Below, piece by piece: positions 6,062-6,675 of a stretch of 6,675 bases of DNA (positions are counted from its first letter, which is position 1; every line of letters starts with the position of its first letter). Below the pieces are notes generated by a model. The model was given only the letters and a program-made list of their open reading frames with translations, did not search any database and was not told where the DNA came from. The translations under genes were made by a program, and so were the position numbers. Source of the stretch: an archaeon (lineage in GTDB: Archaea > Thermoplasmatota > Thermoplasmata > Methanomassiliicoccales > Methanomethylophilaceae); assembly GCA_024399225.1 (NCBI GenBank), contig JAKSHV010000061.1:1-6675 (forward strand). Direction: 5' to 3'.

Positions 6062-6077
6062 TAAAGTCAGAGATATC

Positions 6078-6675
6078 ATGGCAGATGAACTCGTCGAAAA
6101 AGTCAAAGAGTGTATTGTAAAATACAAAGTGAAGGAGATCATCCCTTCGATCAACGCAGCCCTTGCAGCAGGCATCCCCGCAATCACCATCCTCCAGGAA
6201 GGAATGGTCGCAGGAATGACCGAGGTCGGAGAGGGATTCAAGAACAACACCGTCTTCATGCCTCAGATGCTTGTTGCAGCAAAAGCGATGCAGGCAGGTC
6301 TTGTGGTTCTCAAACCCAAGCTCGCCGAGGGAGGCAGTGACGGTCCCGGTGGAAAGGCAGTTGTATGTTCCGTCCTCGGAGATGTTCATGATATCGGAAA
6401 GAACCTCGTAACCGTCATGCTTCAGGGACAGGGACTCGAGGTCAACGATCTCGGTGCCGATGTTTCCGTCGACCGTATCATGGAGGCACTCGATGCAGAC
6501 GAGACCATCCGCATCGCGGCACTTTCCTCATCCATGACTCCTACCCGTGAACCCCTCAGGGAGACCGTGGCAGCCATCAACGGAAGGTCCAACAGAGACC
6601 AGATCGCCGTCATGGTCGGAGGAGCAACCATGGACCAGCAGTTCTGCGACGAGATCGGAGCAGACATGTACACCT
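6078..6675 (+). CDS. Methyltransferase-cognate corrinoid protein (cut by the window end)
   Basis: A B12-binding protein that shuttles a methyl group from a substrate-specific methyltransferase to a second methyltransferase acting on coenzyme M or another acceptor. 199 residues are present; relatives are about 210-220, so only a few codons should be missing. The N-terminal helical cap covers about 1-85 (INAALAAGIPAITILQEGMVAGMTEVGEGF, then FMPQMLVAAKAM). The Rossmann-like cobalamin domain from about 92 has GDVHDIGKN with H104 as the expected lower cobalt ligand, an SSSMT stretch (150-154) and VGGATMDQQFCDEIGAD (180-196). The family is that of MtbC/MtmC/MttC/MtaC. I cannot assign the substrate, and the sequence does not look like MtaC, which has a longer N-terminus. 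The start follows GAGAT with 3-nt spacing. The matching methyltransferase gene is expected beyond 6675. No in-frame TAG is seen. Confidence 0.93.
   Translation, partial: MADELVEKVKECIVKYKVKEIIPSINAALAAGIPAITILQEGMVAGMTEVGEGFKNNTVFMPQMLVAAKAMQAGLVVLKPKLAEGGSDGPGGKAVVCSVLGDVHDIGKNLVTVMLQGQGLEVNDLGADVSVDRIMEALDADETIRIAALSSSMTPTREPLRETVAAINGRSNRDQIAVMVGGATMDQQFCDEIGADMYT

Larger units (their letters stand above)
5718..6077. other. Divergent AT-rich control region between transporter and corrinoid protein genes
   Basis: These 360 bases carry no supported gene. They contain TATA-like boxes for both directions, three copies of a 16-base element, a 10-bp inverted repeat at 5831-5882, short perfect palindromes TTCGTACGAA (5737-5746), CTTTCGAAAG (5825-5834) and ATATCGATAT (6050-6059), and the word ATCCAAT at 5751, 5962 and 6013 plus its complement ATTGGAT at 5791. 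A weak 6-bp stem lies at 5926-5940. An additional TATA-like TTTATTTATAT at about 5880-5890 could start a long leader for the corrinoid gene. Confidence 0.7.

Noticed and set aside
5718..6077. CRISPR-like or mobile-element origin of the repeats in the spacer
   Set aside because: The repeats are short, few, unevenly spaced and in both orientations. There are no terminal inverted repeats, target duplications, transposase or integrase genes anywhere in the window.
6042..6389. Minus-strand frames at 5999-6259, 6042-6389 and 6422-6673
   Set aside because: They are antisense shadows of the corrinoid protein gene, whose plus-strand frame has the DVHDIG cobalamin motif.

Overview
The window looks like chromosomal DNA of a methylotrophic methanogenic archaeon. 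The best guess is the order Methanomassiliicoccales, close to gut Methanomethylophilaceae. The grounds are a RamA-type corrinoid activator, a methyltransferase-cognate corrinoid protein, archaeal TATA-like promoters, ribosome-binding sites matching an AUCACCUCC 16S tail, and moderately high GC in genes with very AT-rich spacers. The four complete genes stop with TGA or TAA, never TAG. That fits a pyrrolysine user but is a tiny sample. The order-level placement is inference.

Left part (1-1740, minus strand): carA and the first 214 codons of carB, the two subunits of glutamine-dependent carbamoyl-phosphate synthase (pyrimidine and arginine precursor). They overlap by four bases (GTGA). This is core metabolism unrelated to the rest.

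Middle (1895-4467, minus strand): a two-gene unit encoding a 12-cysteine DUF2284 protein and RamA, the ATP-dependent iron-sulfur activator that reduces inactive Co(II) corrinoid proteins to Co(I). It ends in a perfect hairpin that contains the ramA stop codon. Upstream is about 430 bases without a convincing gene. The part from 4135 to 4445 is rich in hairpins, including a C(UUCG)G hairpin, and lies behind a TATA box. I read it as a long structured leader or a separate non-coding RNA; it matches no RNA family I recognise.

Right part (4545-6675): a 12-helix MFS transporter (minus) and a corrinoid protein (plus, cut by the window end) are transcribed away from each other across a 360-base AT-rich spacer. 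The spacer carries three copies of a 16-base element (TACGATATYGATATTG and variants) placed at both promoters, a 10-bp inverted repeat, and recurring ATCCAAT words. Shared regulation of the two genes is likely.

Together the right two thirds reads as part of a methyl-group utilisation locus: a transporter that may import a methylated compound, a corrinoid protein that accepts the methyl group, and RamA with a cysteine-rich partner to keep the corrinoid active. The substrate methyltransferase is not in the window and may lie just beyond 6675. The substrate cannot be told from this sequence.
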